64,000 nucleotides of DNA from JAFDBW01 sp963825575 (GTDB lineage Bacteria; Desulfobacterota; Desulfuromonadia; Desulfuromonadales; BM103), in the NCBI GenBank assembly GCA_963825575.1, contig CAWGUB010000021.1:119417-183416 (forward strand), written 5' to 3'. This document shows, in pieces, positions 8,052 through 16,260 of this stretch; within the stretch, counting starts at the first letter, position 1; the number at the start of each line of letters is the position of its first letter. A model generated the notes under the pieces. It was not told the DNA's origin and made no database searches. It saw only the letters and a list, made by a program, of their open reading frames with translations. The position numbers were made by a program, and so were the translations under genes.

Positions 8052-10008
8052 ATGCAGAAAGAGCAGCAGGCTGAAAAGAAGATCATCCTGGTCGGCAACC
8101 CGAACGTCGGCAAAAGCGTGGTTTTCAACACCTTGACCGGGAGCTATACAACCGTCTCGAATTATCCGGGGACCTCTGTCGAAGTGTCGCGCGGGCACTG
8201 CCAGATCGGTACCGAGGGTTACACGGTCCTGGATACACCGGGAATGTATTCGCTGCTGCCGATTACCGAGGAAGAGAGTGTCGCCAGACGAATCCTGCTG
8301 GAGGAGTCGCCGCATCTGGTGCTGCATGTGGTCGATGCCCGCAATCTCGAGCGGATGCTGCCGATGACGCTGCAATTGATTGAAGCCGGGCTGCCCGTGA
8401 TGCTGCTGGTCAATATCATGGATGAAGCCGAGCGCATCAATATGCAGATTGATATCCCGTTGCTACAGGAAAAACTGCAGGTCCCGGTGGTCGGCGGTGC
8501 CCTTGGCCGGGCAAAAAGGGGCCTTTGGGAGCTGCGCGATGCGATCAGGGATTATCTGCCGCGCCAGGCGACGTTTGTCTATGCTTCGGACCTCGAAAAA
8601 GATATCAAGGCTATCAGTGCCCAGATGCAGGGGGGACTATCTCCTGGACAAGCGCTGTCTGACCTTGCTGCTTCTGCAGCGCGACGAAGAGATTGCCCAG
8701 CGGGTCCGGGACCGGGAAGGTGATCAGTACGCCAGTGTAGAAAGTGCCGTGAATGATATCGTTTTTGCCAGGCGTGTCGATCTGCACCTGCGGATCAGCC
8801 TGGAACGCAAGCGGATCTGTAAAGGGTTGCTGGATGGTGTTGTGACGCAACAGGAAGGCGGCCGCCCTGTCTTTGCCGAGCGGTTTTCCCGCTGGACGAT
8901 GAACCCATGGACCGGTGTCCCCCTCTTGCTGCTCGTCCTCTACTTCGGCCTCTACCAGTTTGTCGGCGGTTTCGGTGCCGGAACCATCGTTGATTTCCTG
9001 GAAGGGTCGATTTTCGAAGAGCATCTCAACCCGTGGGTGATCGGCCTGTGCGAAGGTTATATCCCCTGGTACTGGCTGAAGGAACTACTGGTCGGTGAAT
9101 ACGGACTCTTCACCTTGGGGGTTCGATATGCTGTCGCTATCATCTTGCCAATCGTCGGGACTTTCTTTATCGCTTTTGCCGTGATTGAGGACAGCGGCTA
9201 CTTCCCGCGTCTGGCTATGCTGGTTGACCGGGTCTTCAAGAAGATCGGCCTGAATGGCCGGGCGGTCATTCCGATGGTGCTTGGCTTCGGTTGCGATACC
9301 ATGGCAACCGTGGTGACCCGGACCCTGGAATCGACCCGTGAGCGAATCATTGCGACTCTTCTGCTGGCCCTGGCGATTCCATGCAGCGCCCAGATGGGGG
9401 TCATCCTCGGACTGCTTTCAGGCGTGCCCGGTGCTCTGCTGGTCTGGCTGGGTACGCTGGTCGGGATCTTCCTGGTCGTCGGTTTACTGGCTGCCCAGAT
9501 TGTGCCGGGCGAGCGACCGATGTTCTACATGGAAATCCCGCCGATGCGTCTGCCGCAGCTGCAGAATGTTCTAATCAAGACATTGACCCGCATGCAGTGG
9601 TATTTCCTGGAGATCTTCCCGCTTTTCATGATCGCATCAGTCCTGCTCTGGGCGGGCAAGCTCACCGGAGCTATGGCATGGCTGGTTGATGCATTGAACC
9701 CGGTCATGCGCATGCTTGGTTTGCCTATGGAGGCTTCCGCGGCTTTTATCCTGGGTTTTTTCCGCCGTGATTTCGGTGCAGCAGGGCTTTATGATCTGCA
9801 GACGGACGGCTTGCTCGATCCGGTTCAGTTAACGGTTGCCGCCGTGACCCTCACTCTGTTCGTGCCCTGTGTTGCGCAGTTCCTGGTGATGCAGAAGGAG
9901 CGTGGTTGGAAGACCTCTTTGATGATTTTCTTCATCGTGACCGGCCTTGCCTTCGGGGTAGGCTGGTCACTCAACAGGGTATTGCTGATGACAGGGATAC
10001 TGTCGTGA
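8052..10008 (+). CDS. feoB: FeoB ferrous iron transporter, frameshifted
   Basis: Two frames together encode FeoB. The first (from 8052) gives the cytoplasmic G domain: GNPNVGKS (G1), VLDTPGMYSL (G3) and NIMDEA (G4). The second frame (to 10008) gives the helical GDI region and the membrane domain with both Gate motifs (GFGCDTMATVVTRTL; GFFRRDFGAAGLYDL). The frame changes at a run of six G (8630-8635). With five G, MQG joins DYLLDKRCLTLLLL, a normal FeoB linker. As written the protein would end at 8723, with only the G domain. FeoB imports Fe(II) through the inner membrane. No separate feoA is seen; a FeoA-like domain is on the DtxR-type regulator two genes down. The stop overlaps the next start (GTGA). 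Confidence 0.9.
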
Positions 10009-10196
10009 AATGTACTTTCTGTGACCATGAGCTGACTTCGGACATGCTCCGGGAAAAGGGTTGCGGTGCCTGCCTCGGAGGCTGTCGGAAAATACATTGT
10101 CCCTATTGCGGGCAGGAGAACCCGGCGGTCCCCGAGTTGCTCGAAAAATTCATGAAACATGATAAACCTTTGGATAAGAAAGGAAGTACGGAATGA
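10005..10196 (+). CDS. Small cysteine-rich Feo-associated protein
   Basis: The 63-residue frame starts with GTG at 10005, overlapping the feoB stop, and ends overlapping the next start (ATGA). It holds seven cysteines in three groups: KCTFCDH near the N-terminus, GCGACLGGC, and CPYCGQ. This looks like a zinc-ribbon or small iron-sulfur protein. Short cysteine-rich proteins beside feoB (FeoC-like or FeoB-associated) are known, but this one lacks the winged-helix of FeoC and a membrane segment. A role as iron or redox sensor, or as a metal donor/acceptor at FeoB, is inference from position only. Confidence 0.72.
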   Translation: MKCTFCDHELTSDMLREKGCGACLGGCRKIHCPYCGQENPAVPELLEKFMKHDKPLDKKGSTE

Positions 10197-10840
10197 AAGT
10201 CTCGCCGAAGGCGGAAGAGATCCTCGAGTCCTTGTGGATTACCACTGAGGAGAAGGGTGAAAACGCGGCCCATTTTGAAATCCTGCGGATTAACCAAGAC
10301 GACGAGGCACTCGCCGAACTGGTCGGCCTGGCTTACGTCGAGGTTCGTGGCGAGCGTGTTCACCTGCGCAAGGAAGGCCGCACCGAGGCCCGTATGACAG
10401 TGCGAAGGCATCGACTGGCCGAGCGCCTGATGATGGATATCCTTGATATCAAAGGGGTGAGCGGTGATGAACGTGCCTGTGAATTTGAGCATTTGCTGCA
10501 TCATGGAGTCGACACCAAGATATGCACCCTGCTCAACCATCCAACCACCTGTCCGCACGGTAAACCGATCCCCCCAGGAACCTGCTGTGAGCAGGCTCGC
10601 CAGGAAGGTGATGTCGGTGTGGTGGCTCTAACTGAGCTCAAGGCCGGAGAACAGGGTGAAATCGCTTATCTCTCTGCAACTGATGCCGGCAAAATGCAGA
10701 AACTGATGAGCATGGGAGTCCTGCCCGGAAGCGACCTTGAGGTGACCCGGACCTTCCCGTCCTATATCTTCAGAGTCGGCCATTCCGAATTTGCTGTTGA
10801 TGATGAGCTGGCAAGAGAGATTTTTGTGCGCAAGGTTTAG
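10193..10840 (+). CDS. DtxR/IdeR-type metalloregulator with C-terminal FeoA domain
   Basis: The 215-residue protein has an N-terminal winged helix (EEILESLWITTEEKG...), a metal-binding dimerisation region with HRLAERLMMDIL, CEFEHLLHHGVD and PTTCPHGKPIPP, and a C-terminal FeoA/SH3-like domain (LTELKAGEQGEIAYLSATDAGKMQ). This is the long DtxR layout; Fe(II) or Mn(II) is the usual co-repressor. It is the last gene of the Feo operon, coupled by ATGA to the cysteine-rich protein. Having both a Fur and a DtxR-type regulator in one iron operon is notable. The FeoA-like domain might also act on FeoB in place of a missing free FeoA, but that is speculation. Confidence 0.85.
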   Translation: MKVSPKAEEILESLWITTEEKGENAAHFEILRINQDDEALAELVGLAYVEVRGERVHLRKEGRTEARMTVRRHRLAERLMMDILDIKGVSGDERACEFEHLLHHGVDTKICTLLNHPTTCPHGKPIPPGTCCEQARQEGDVGVVALTELKAGEQGEIAYLSATDAGKMQKLMSMGVLPGSDLEVTRTFPSYIFRVGHSEFAVDDELAREIFVRKV

Positions 10841-10860
10841 TTTGCCAACGGCATTATCCC

Positions 10861-10889
10861 TTGCAACACAACATGTGATTCCCTATAGT
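10861..10889 (+). promoter_or_regulatory. Probable sigma-70 promoter of the actin-like gene
   Basis: TTGCAA (10861-10866), a 17-nt spacer and TATAGT (10884-10889) match four and five of six consensus bases. The position, 77 nt before the GTG start, fits the ParM-like gene, which is otherwise isolated. Confidence 0.5.
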
Positions 10890-10965
10890 TAATAAACTTC
10901 TGACAATACTTCATGGGGTAGTGACCCCTTTGCAAAACGCTGCATCTGAAATCAAGGAGGAATGA

Positions 10966-12021
10966 GTGGAAATTCTGGGAATCGATATCGGTTTTGGGTT
11001 TACTAAGGCGACTGATGGTAAACGGGACCTGGTTTTCAAATCTGTCCTAGGTGAGGCGACCGATATCCAGTTCAGAGAAGAAATGATTGCTGCGGGCGAT
11101 GTTGATGAGAACCACCTGCAGGTTGAACTTGACGGTAAGTCGTACTTTGTTGGTGAACTGGCCGAACGTCAGAGTAATGTACGTTTCTTTACCCTCGATC
11201 AGGCGCAGTTTATCAGCAAGTTTGCCAAGGTCTTTGCCCTTGCGGCTGCAGCACAACTGGTTAAAGGGTTTGTCCCGATCAACCTGGTAACCGGGCTGCC
11301 GATCGGTTATTACCGCGAATACAAGGACGAGCTGGCCAAACTGCTGATTGGTGAACACAAGGTCACATTGATTGATGCCTCCGGCAAAAAGGAAGAGAAG
11401 TCCATCAGCATCAACAAGGTCAGGGTTGTGCCACAGCCTTTCGGTTCTCTTTTTAACCAGATGCTCAATGATCTTGGCGAGATGGGCGACAAGCGTCTCG
11501 TCAAGGACAAAATCGGTATCATCGATGTCGGCTTCCGTACCTCCGATTACACAATTTCTGACAAGATGCGTTACTCCGAGCGCGGCAGTCGTACGACTGA
11601 CTCCGGGATTGCCAGGGCATTCAATGTGATTGCCACAAAGCTTCGTGAAAGCAGTGGCGTCAATATTGAACTCTATCGGCTTTACGAAGCGATTGACAAC
11701 GGCTCGATCAAGATCCGGGGCAAGGAATACGATCTGAAAATCTTTACCGAACAGATATTCAGTCAGCTGGCAACGTCGATTGCCAATGAAGTCGATCGAC
11801 TCTGGGTCGATGACTGGGATATTGATGCCATGATCATCACCGGCGGGGGGGGGGCGGTCCTGGCAAAGCACCTCAAGCCGCTTCTAAACGGCGTCATCAT
11901 TGAAACCGACCCAGAACAGGATATGCGCCTCTACAATGTGCGCGGTTATCGCAAGTTCGGCCAGCATCTCTGGGCACGCGGCAATGCGCCACAGGACCCG
12001 GAAGCCTCGGCAACTAAATAA
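10966..12021 (+). CDS. ParM/MreB-type actin-like ATPase
   Basis: The 351-residue protein shows the actin-superfamily ATPase motifs: phosphate-1 EILGIDIGFGFTKATDG at the N-terminus, phosphate-2 IGIIDVGFRTSDYTI in the middle and the adenosine motif IITGGGGAVLAKHL near residues 290-305. It is closest in pattern to the ParM/StbA and archaeal-type actin-like families, which polymerise in the cytoplasm. The start is GTG at 10966, behind AAGGAGG. No parR-like adaptor or centromere-like repeat array is visible next to it, so DNA segregation cannot be assumed. The adenosine motif is encoded by an unbroken run of ten G (11845-11854). It is flanked by its own promoter and terminator, so it is probably monocistronic. 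Confidence 0.82.
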   Translation: MEILGIDIGFGFTKATDGKRDLVFKSVLGEATDIQFREEMIAAGDVDENHLQVELDGKSYFVGELAERQSNVRFFTLDQAQFISKFAKVFALAAAAQLVKGFVPINLVTGLPIGYYREYKDELAKLLIGEHKVTLIDASGKKEEKSISINKVRVVPQPFGSLFNQMLNDLGEMGDKRLVKDKIGIIDVGFRTSDYTISDKMRYSERGSRTTDSGIARAFNVIATKLRESSGVNIELYRLYEAIDNGSIKIRGKEYDLKIFTEQIFSQLATSIANEVDRLWVDDWDIDAMIITGGGGAVLAKHLKPLLNGVIIETDPEQDMRLYNVRGYRKFGQHLWARGNAPQDPEASATK

Positions 12022-12029
12022 TCCTTACG

Positions 12030-12054
12030 CGCCTCCGCTTGCGGAGGCGTTTTT
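12030..12054 (+). terminator. Rho-independent terminator
   Basis: CGCCTCCGC (12030-12038) pairs perfectly with GCGGAGGCG (12041-12049) across a very tight loop and is followed by TTTTT. It lies 9 nt after the actin-like gene. Confidence 0.88.
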
Positions 12055-12098
12055 GTTTCAGGGAGCTGTCAGGCTCCAGGGTACTGTAATCAGACGAT

Positions 12099-14297
12099 AT
12101 GGGTAATTTTGACCTCAGCGACATCCTGAACCTGCTCCGACAGCATGCCAGCCGCCCCCTGAGCCTCGGGGAGATCCAGGACACCCTCGACCTGAGCGCC
12201 GGCGAACGCAAAGCCCTCGGCAAAACCATGAAAGAGCTGGTGAAAGAAGGCTCCCTCGTGCAGTTGAAGGGGGGGCGGTTCGCCTTGCCGAAAAAGGTCA
12301 ACCTGGTCGTAGGCCGACTCAGCGTGCATCGGGACGGGTACGGTTTCGTCTCGCCCGCAGATGGGGGAAGTGATGACCTTTTTATCCCGGCACGGCATAT
12401 CCGTCCGGCGATGCACGGTGACCTGGTGGTCGCAAGGCTGGAACACTCAATCCGTTCCGGAAAACCCGAAGGCCGCGTGATCAGGGTTGAGCAGAGAGCG
12501 CACCAACTTGTTGTCGGGCGCTACCGGCTGGAACACGGCGTCGGTTTTGTCATCCCTGTAGACCCACGTATTCAGGACGCTCTTCTGGTGCCGCCCGGGG
12601 GGGATGTTGCTGCCAGCCACGACCAGATGGTCCTGGCCGAGATAGAGAGTTACCCTGGGCGAACCCGCGGAGCTGTCGGGCGGATCAGGGAAGTACTCGG
12701 CAACGCCACTGATCCGGATGTCGAAATCAGAATCGCAGCCATACAATTCAATCTCCCCTACGAATTTCCCGCCGCCGTTCTGGCCGAGGCCGACAAGGTG
12801 AATTCTCAGGTCAGGGAGAGCGACCTGGCCGGACGCGAGGACCTGCGCTCCCTCAACTTTGTGACGATTGACGGCGAGACGGCCAAGGATTTCGACGACG
12901 CTGTAGCCATCCAAAGGTTGGCAGAGGGTTATCGACTGTCGGTGGCGATTGCCGATGTAGCCCATTACGTTGCTTCCGGCAGCGCGATTGACAAAGAGGC
13001 TATGGCGCGCGGGACCAGCGTGTATTTTCCGGGCGCCTGTCTGCCCATGCTACCGGAAGCCCTGAGCAACGGTATCTGTTCCCTCAACCCGCACGTTGAC
13101 CGGCTGGTGCTGGCGGCAGTACTTGACTTTGATGCCCGGGGACGGCGGACCGGGATAAGATTTTGCGAGGGGGTGATTCACAGTCGGGCGCGCCTGACCT
13201 ATACCGAGGTTGCCGCTGTCCTGGTTGAATCAGACCCCGGGGTCCGTGAAGCATTGCAGAGCGTGGCCGAAGACCTCGAGATTATGCGGGAGCTCGCCGA
13301 ACTCCGCATCGCATTGCGTCACCAGCGTGGCAGCCTGGACTTTGACCTGCCGGAAACCCAGGTTCAACTCGACTTGCAGGGGCGGCCGGAGAATATCGTC
13401 CGAGCAGAGCGCAACCTGGCGCATCGCCTGATCGAGGAATTCATGCTGGCCGCTAACGAGGCTGTCGCCTTCTGGCTGGTGCAGCAGCGCAAACCGATGG
13501 TGTTCCGGGTCCATGAAGCGCCGGGCGAAGGCAAGATGGCTGTTTTCCAGGAGTTTATTGCACATTTCAACCAGGGGATATCAATCCCTACGGAAGGGGT
13601 GACGCCGAAACTTTTGCAGGAATTGCTCGAGCGGGTTGCTGGCCAGCCCGAGGAGCATGTCATCAACCACGTCCTGTTGCGCAGCCTGCCGCAGGCATAC
13701 TATTCGACCAGCAACCTCGGCCATTTCGGACTGGCTGCGGATAACTACTGTCACTTTACCTCTCCGATTCGCCGCTATCCAGATCTCACCGTACATCGCA
13801 TCCTGAAAGGACAGCTATCCAGTCGGGGTAAAGGCAAGGTTGACGATGCCGTTCCGCTGGACCAGATCGCCAGCCGGTCTTCCACTGCGGAACGCCGAGC
13901 CATGGAGGCCGAGCGAGATATTGTCAACCTGAAAAAATGCCAGTATGTTGCAGATAAGGTGGGCGAAAAATATCACGGCATGATAACCTCCGTGCATGCA
14001 TTCGGCTTCTTCGTCGAATTACAGGAGATTTTTGTCGAAGGTCTGGTGCATGTCTCCAGCCTGGAAGATGATTTTTACCAGTATGAAGAGGATCGACACC
14101 GCCTGATCGGCATGAACCGGCGTCGCGAATTCACGATCGGTAGGTCTTTGCAGGTCTCTGTACATAAGGTCGATCTGGATCGTCGCGAAATCGATTTTCG
14201 TCTGGTTGAAGAGCAGAAACCAGGCCACGGTAAGCGGGATTCGAGGCGGGGCAAGCTGAAGCAGCGACATCGGACCTCTAGTCGCAAGACCAGATAA
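12099..14297 (+). CDS. rnr: Ribonuclease R
   Basis: The 732-residue protein has the RNase R order. It begins with an N-terminal helix-turn-helix-like region (LSDILNLLRQHASRPLSLGEI) and cold-shock domains (about 70-220, with DGYGFVSP and DDLFIPARH). The RNB catalytic domain follows with DGETAKDFDDAV, whose aspartates bind Mg. A C-terminal S1 domain (YHGMITSVHAFGFFVELQEIFVEGLVHVSSL) and a basic tail close the protein. It degrades structured RNA 3' to 5' in the cytoplasm. The ATG at 12099 follows a terminator, and ribF starts 6 nt after its stop, so rnr-ribF-aroE probably form one operon. Confidence 0.95.
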   Translation: MGNFDLSDILNLLRQHASRPLSLGEIQDTLDLSAGERKALGKTMKELVKEGSLVQLKGGRFALPKKVNLVVGRLSVHRDGYGFVSPADGGSDDLFIPARHIRPAMHGDLVVARLEHSIRSGKPEGRVIRVEQRAHQLVVGRYRLEHGVGFVIPVDPRIQDALLVPPGGDVAASHDQMVLAEIESYPGRTRGAVGRIREVLGNATDPDVEIRIAAIQFNLPYEFPAAVLAEADKVNSQVRESDLAGREDLRSLNFVTIDGETAKDFDDAVAIQRLAEGYRLSVAIADVAHYVASGSAIDKEAMARGTSVYFPGACLPMLPEALSNGICSLNPHVDRLVLAAVLDFDARGRRTGIRFCEGVIHSRARLTYTEVAAVLVESDPGVREALQSVAEDLEIMRELAELRIALRHQRGSLDFDLPETQVQLDLQGRPENIVRAERNLAHRLIEEFMLAANEAVAFWLVQQRKPMVFRVHEAPGEGKMAVFQEFIAHFNQGISIPTEGVTPKLLQELLERVAGQPEEHVINHVLLRSLPQAYYSTSNLGHFGLAADNYCHFTSPIRRYPDLTVHRILKGQLSSRGKGKVDDAVPLDQIASRSSTAERRAMEAERDIVNLKKCQYVADKVGEKYHGMITSVHAFGFFVELQEIFVEGLVHVSSLEDDFYQYEEDRHRLIGMNRRREFTIGRSLQVSVHKVDLDRREIDFRLVEEQKPGHGKRDSRRGKLKQRHRTSSRKTR

Positions 14298-14303
14298 ATT
14301 ATT

Positions 14304-15293
14304 ATGCGGGTTATAAAAGATCTGAGTGAATTAAATGAACCTCCGGTTCAGACCGTCCTGACGATAGGCAACTTCGACGGCGTCCATCTCGGGCACCGCG
14401 AGATTTTCCGGAGAGCCGTCGACAAGGCGCGCGAACTGGATGGGACGTCAGCCGTGGTAACGTTTGAACCGCACCCGCTGCGATTCCTGGCTCCGGAAAA
14501 AGCGCCTCTGCGGCTGAATACTCCGGAAGAGAAAGTCCGCCTGCTTGGCGCATCGTGTATCGACATGCTTGTGGTGCTGAATTTCGATCACCAACTGGCG
14601 GAGATGCCGGCTGAGGCTTTTGTCCGGGAGATTCTGGTGGGCAAACTGGGTGTCAGGTATCTGATCGTCGGTTACGATTACGCGTTCGGGAGAGATCGCC
14701 AGGGCGACACGGCTTTCCTGGCCGACCAGGCGAAGATTCATGGTTTTACCCTTGAGGTACTCGAGCCGATCCGCGCTGAGCAACAGGCCCATAGTTCAAC
14801 CATGATTCGAAAGGCCCTGAATCAAGGCCGGGTTGCCGACGCGGTCAAGATCCTCGGGCGCAATTTTACCCTTGATGGGGAGGTTGTGCATGGTGAGGGC
14901 AGGGGGCGTAAACTCGGTTTCCCAACCGCCAATCTGGACACCGAAAAAGAGATCCTGCCGCGCGACGGTGTCTACGCGGTCAAGGTGAAGTGGCGCGAAA
15001 AGTATTTTGACGCAGTTATCAACATTGGCCGTCGACCGACTTTTGACAACGGCTCACCAACTCTGGAAATCCACCTGATCGATTTCAAAGGTGATCTTTA
15101 TGGTGAGCGTCTGCGGATCTATTTTGTCGATCGTCTGCGTGACGAACAGCGCTTCCCTTCGGCGGAAGCCCTGCAGTTGGCCGTCTTGAACGATGTTGCC
15201 CGGGCCCGAGAGCTGCTCTCCGGGGCCCGTGTGGTGGAGTATCGGGAATATCTTGATTGCGGCTACCCGGCTGATCAATGCGGAGATAAATGA
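14304..15293 (+). CDS. ribF: Bifunctional riboflavin kinase/FAD synthetase
   Basis: The 329-residue protein has the nucleotidyltransferase domain with LTIGNFDGVHLGHREIF (about residues 19-35) and HSSTMIRKAL. The C-terminal flavokinase domain has GRGRKLGFPTANL and the late strand DAVINIGRRPTFD. It converts riboflavin to FMN and then FAD using ATP. Length is typical. It sits between rnr and aroE on tight spacing, a housekeeping arrangement. The C-terminus (CGYPADQCGDK) is variable. Confidence 0.95.
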   Translation: MRVIKDLSELNEPPVQTVLTIGNFDGVHLGHREIFRRAVDKARELDGTSAVVTFEPHPLRFLAPEKAPLRLNTPEEKVRLLGASCIDMLVVLNFDHQLAEMPAEAFVREILVGKLGVRYLIVGYDYAFGRDRQGDTAFLADQAKIHGFTLEVLEPIRAEQQAHSSTMIRKALNQGRVADAVKILGRNFTLDGEVVHGEGRGRKLGFPTANLDTEKEILPRDGVYAVKVKWREKYFDAVINIGRRPTFDNGSPTLEIHLIDFKGDLYGERLRIYFVDRLRDEQRFPSAEALQLAVLNDVARARELLSGARVVEYREYLDCGYPADQCGDK

Positions 15294-15294
15294 C

Positions 15295-16149
15295 ATGCAA
15301 TTGACAGGCAAGACTCAGGTGCTGGGCATCTTCGGCGATCCGGTTCAACATTCGCTGTCCCCGAGAATGCAGAATGCCGCGATCCAGGCCGCTAGTCTGG
15401 ATGCTGTCTACGTGCCATTCCGTGTCACCAAGGCACAGTTATGTGACGCAATTTCCGGTATCCGCGCCATGGGTATGCGCGGAGTCAACCTGACAATTCC
15501 ACATAAGGAAGCCGCCTGCGACCTGGTCGACGAGCTCGATGAACATGCCCTGCTAACAGGCGCGGTCAATACGATCGTCAACACCAACGGGCGACTCAAG
15601 GGTTATAATACTGACGGCCATGGCCTTCTGAAAGCCCTGAAACAGGAGCTTGACGTCGACGTAGCGGGGCGAAGAGTCATGCTCCTTGGAGCCGGTGGCG
15701 CCTGCCGGGCCGCCATAGTTGCCCTCTGTCAGTCCGGTGCGGCGTGGATCGGTCTTGCCAACCGGACCCGGGAACGTTCACAAGCATTAATCGCGGAGAT
15801 GGCAGAACATTTTAAGGGCACGACTTTTGCTGAGTTACCCCTGTCGGCTGCTTTGGTGGATGTTTGCCCGGAGCCGGTTGACCTGCTGGTGAATGCAACG
15901 GCAGTCGGTCTCAAGGGCGAAGCCTTCGATTTCCTGGTAACCGGGTGTGTCAGGCCCGGCGGTTTTGTGTGCGATCTGGTGTATGCGGCGGGACCGACCC
16001 CACTGGTAGAGGAGGCACGGCAGGCCGGGCTTGCCGCTGCCGACGGCCTGGGTATGCTGGCCGGCCAGGGCGAGGTTGCATTTGAACTCTGGTTCGGTGT
16101 GGCTCCGAAGGCAGATGTCATGCGCCTGACACTGGGACTGAGAAGCTAA
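15295..16149 (+). CDS. aroE: Shikimate dehydrogenase
   Basis: The ATG at 15295, just after the ribF stop, gives a 284-residue protein. An open frame extends further upstream inside ribF, but the homologous region begins here (KTQVLGIFGDPVQHSLSPRMQN). Family motifs are NLTIPHKEAA (catalytic Lys), NTDGHGLLKAL and the NADP-binding GAGGACRAAI with NRTRERS. It reduces 3-dehydroshikimate to shikimate. Two further shikimate-pathway genes, aroK and aroB, lie at the other end of this window (61.3-62.9 kb). Confidence 0.95.
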   Translation: MQLTGKTQVLGIFGDPVQHSLSPRMQNAAIQAASLDAVYVPFRVTKAQLCDAISGIRAMGMRGVNLTIPHKEAACDLVDELDEHALLTGAVNTIVNTNGRLKGYNTDGHGLLKALKQELDVDVAGRRVMLLGAGGACRAAIVALCQSGAAWIGLANRTRERSQALIAEMAEHFKGTTFAELPLSAALVDVCPEPVDLLVNATAVGLKGEAFDFLVTGCVRPGGFVCDLVYAAGPTPLVEEARQAGLAAADGLGMLAGQGEVAFELWFGVAPKADVMRLTLGLRS

Positions 16150-16189
16150 AATTTAAACTTTGATTACAAATGGTTACAAGGTATCTCGC

Positions 16190-16219
16190 TTGACAGTCCT
16201 CTTACGCATTGGCTAGAAT
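16190..16219 (+). promoter_or_regulatory. Sigma-70 promoter of the pilB operon
   Basis: TTGACA (16190-16195) and TAGAAT (16214-16219) are 18 nt apart and lie about 40 nt before the pilB ATG, which has a GGGGGAGA Shine-Dalgarno. This would give constitutive expression of the pilus motor genes. Confidence 0.75.
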
Positions 16220-16260
16220 GCGGGAATTACATTTTTTCTTGGGGGAGATGATAATTTTCT

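Noticed and set aside
10966..12021. Plasmid partition cassette (ParM with ParR and centromere)
   Set aside because: No ParR-like gene or array of short direct repeats is seen nearby, and the flanks are housekeeping genes.
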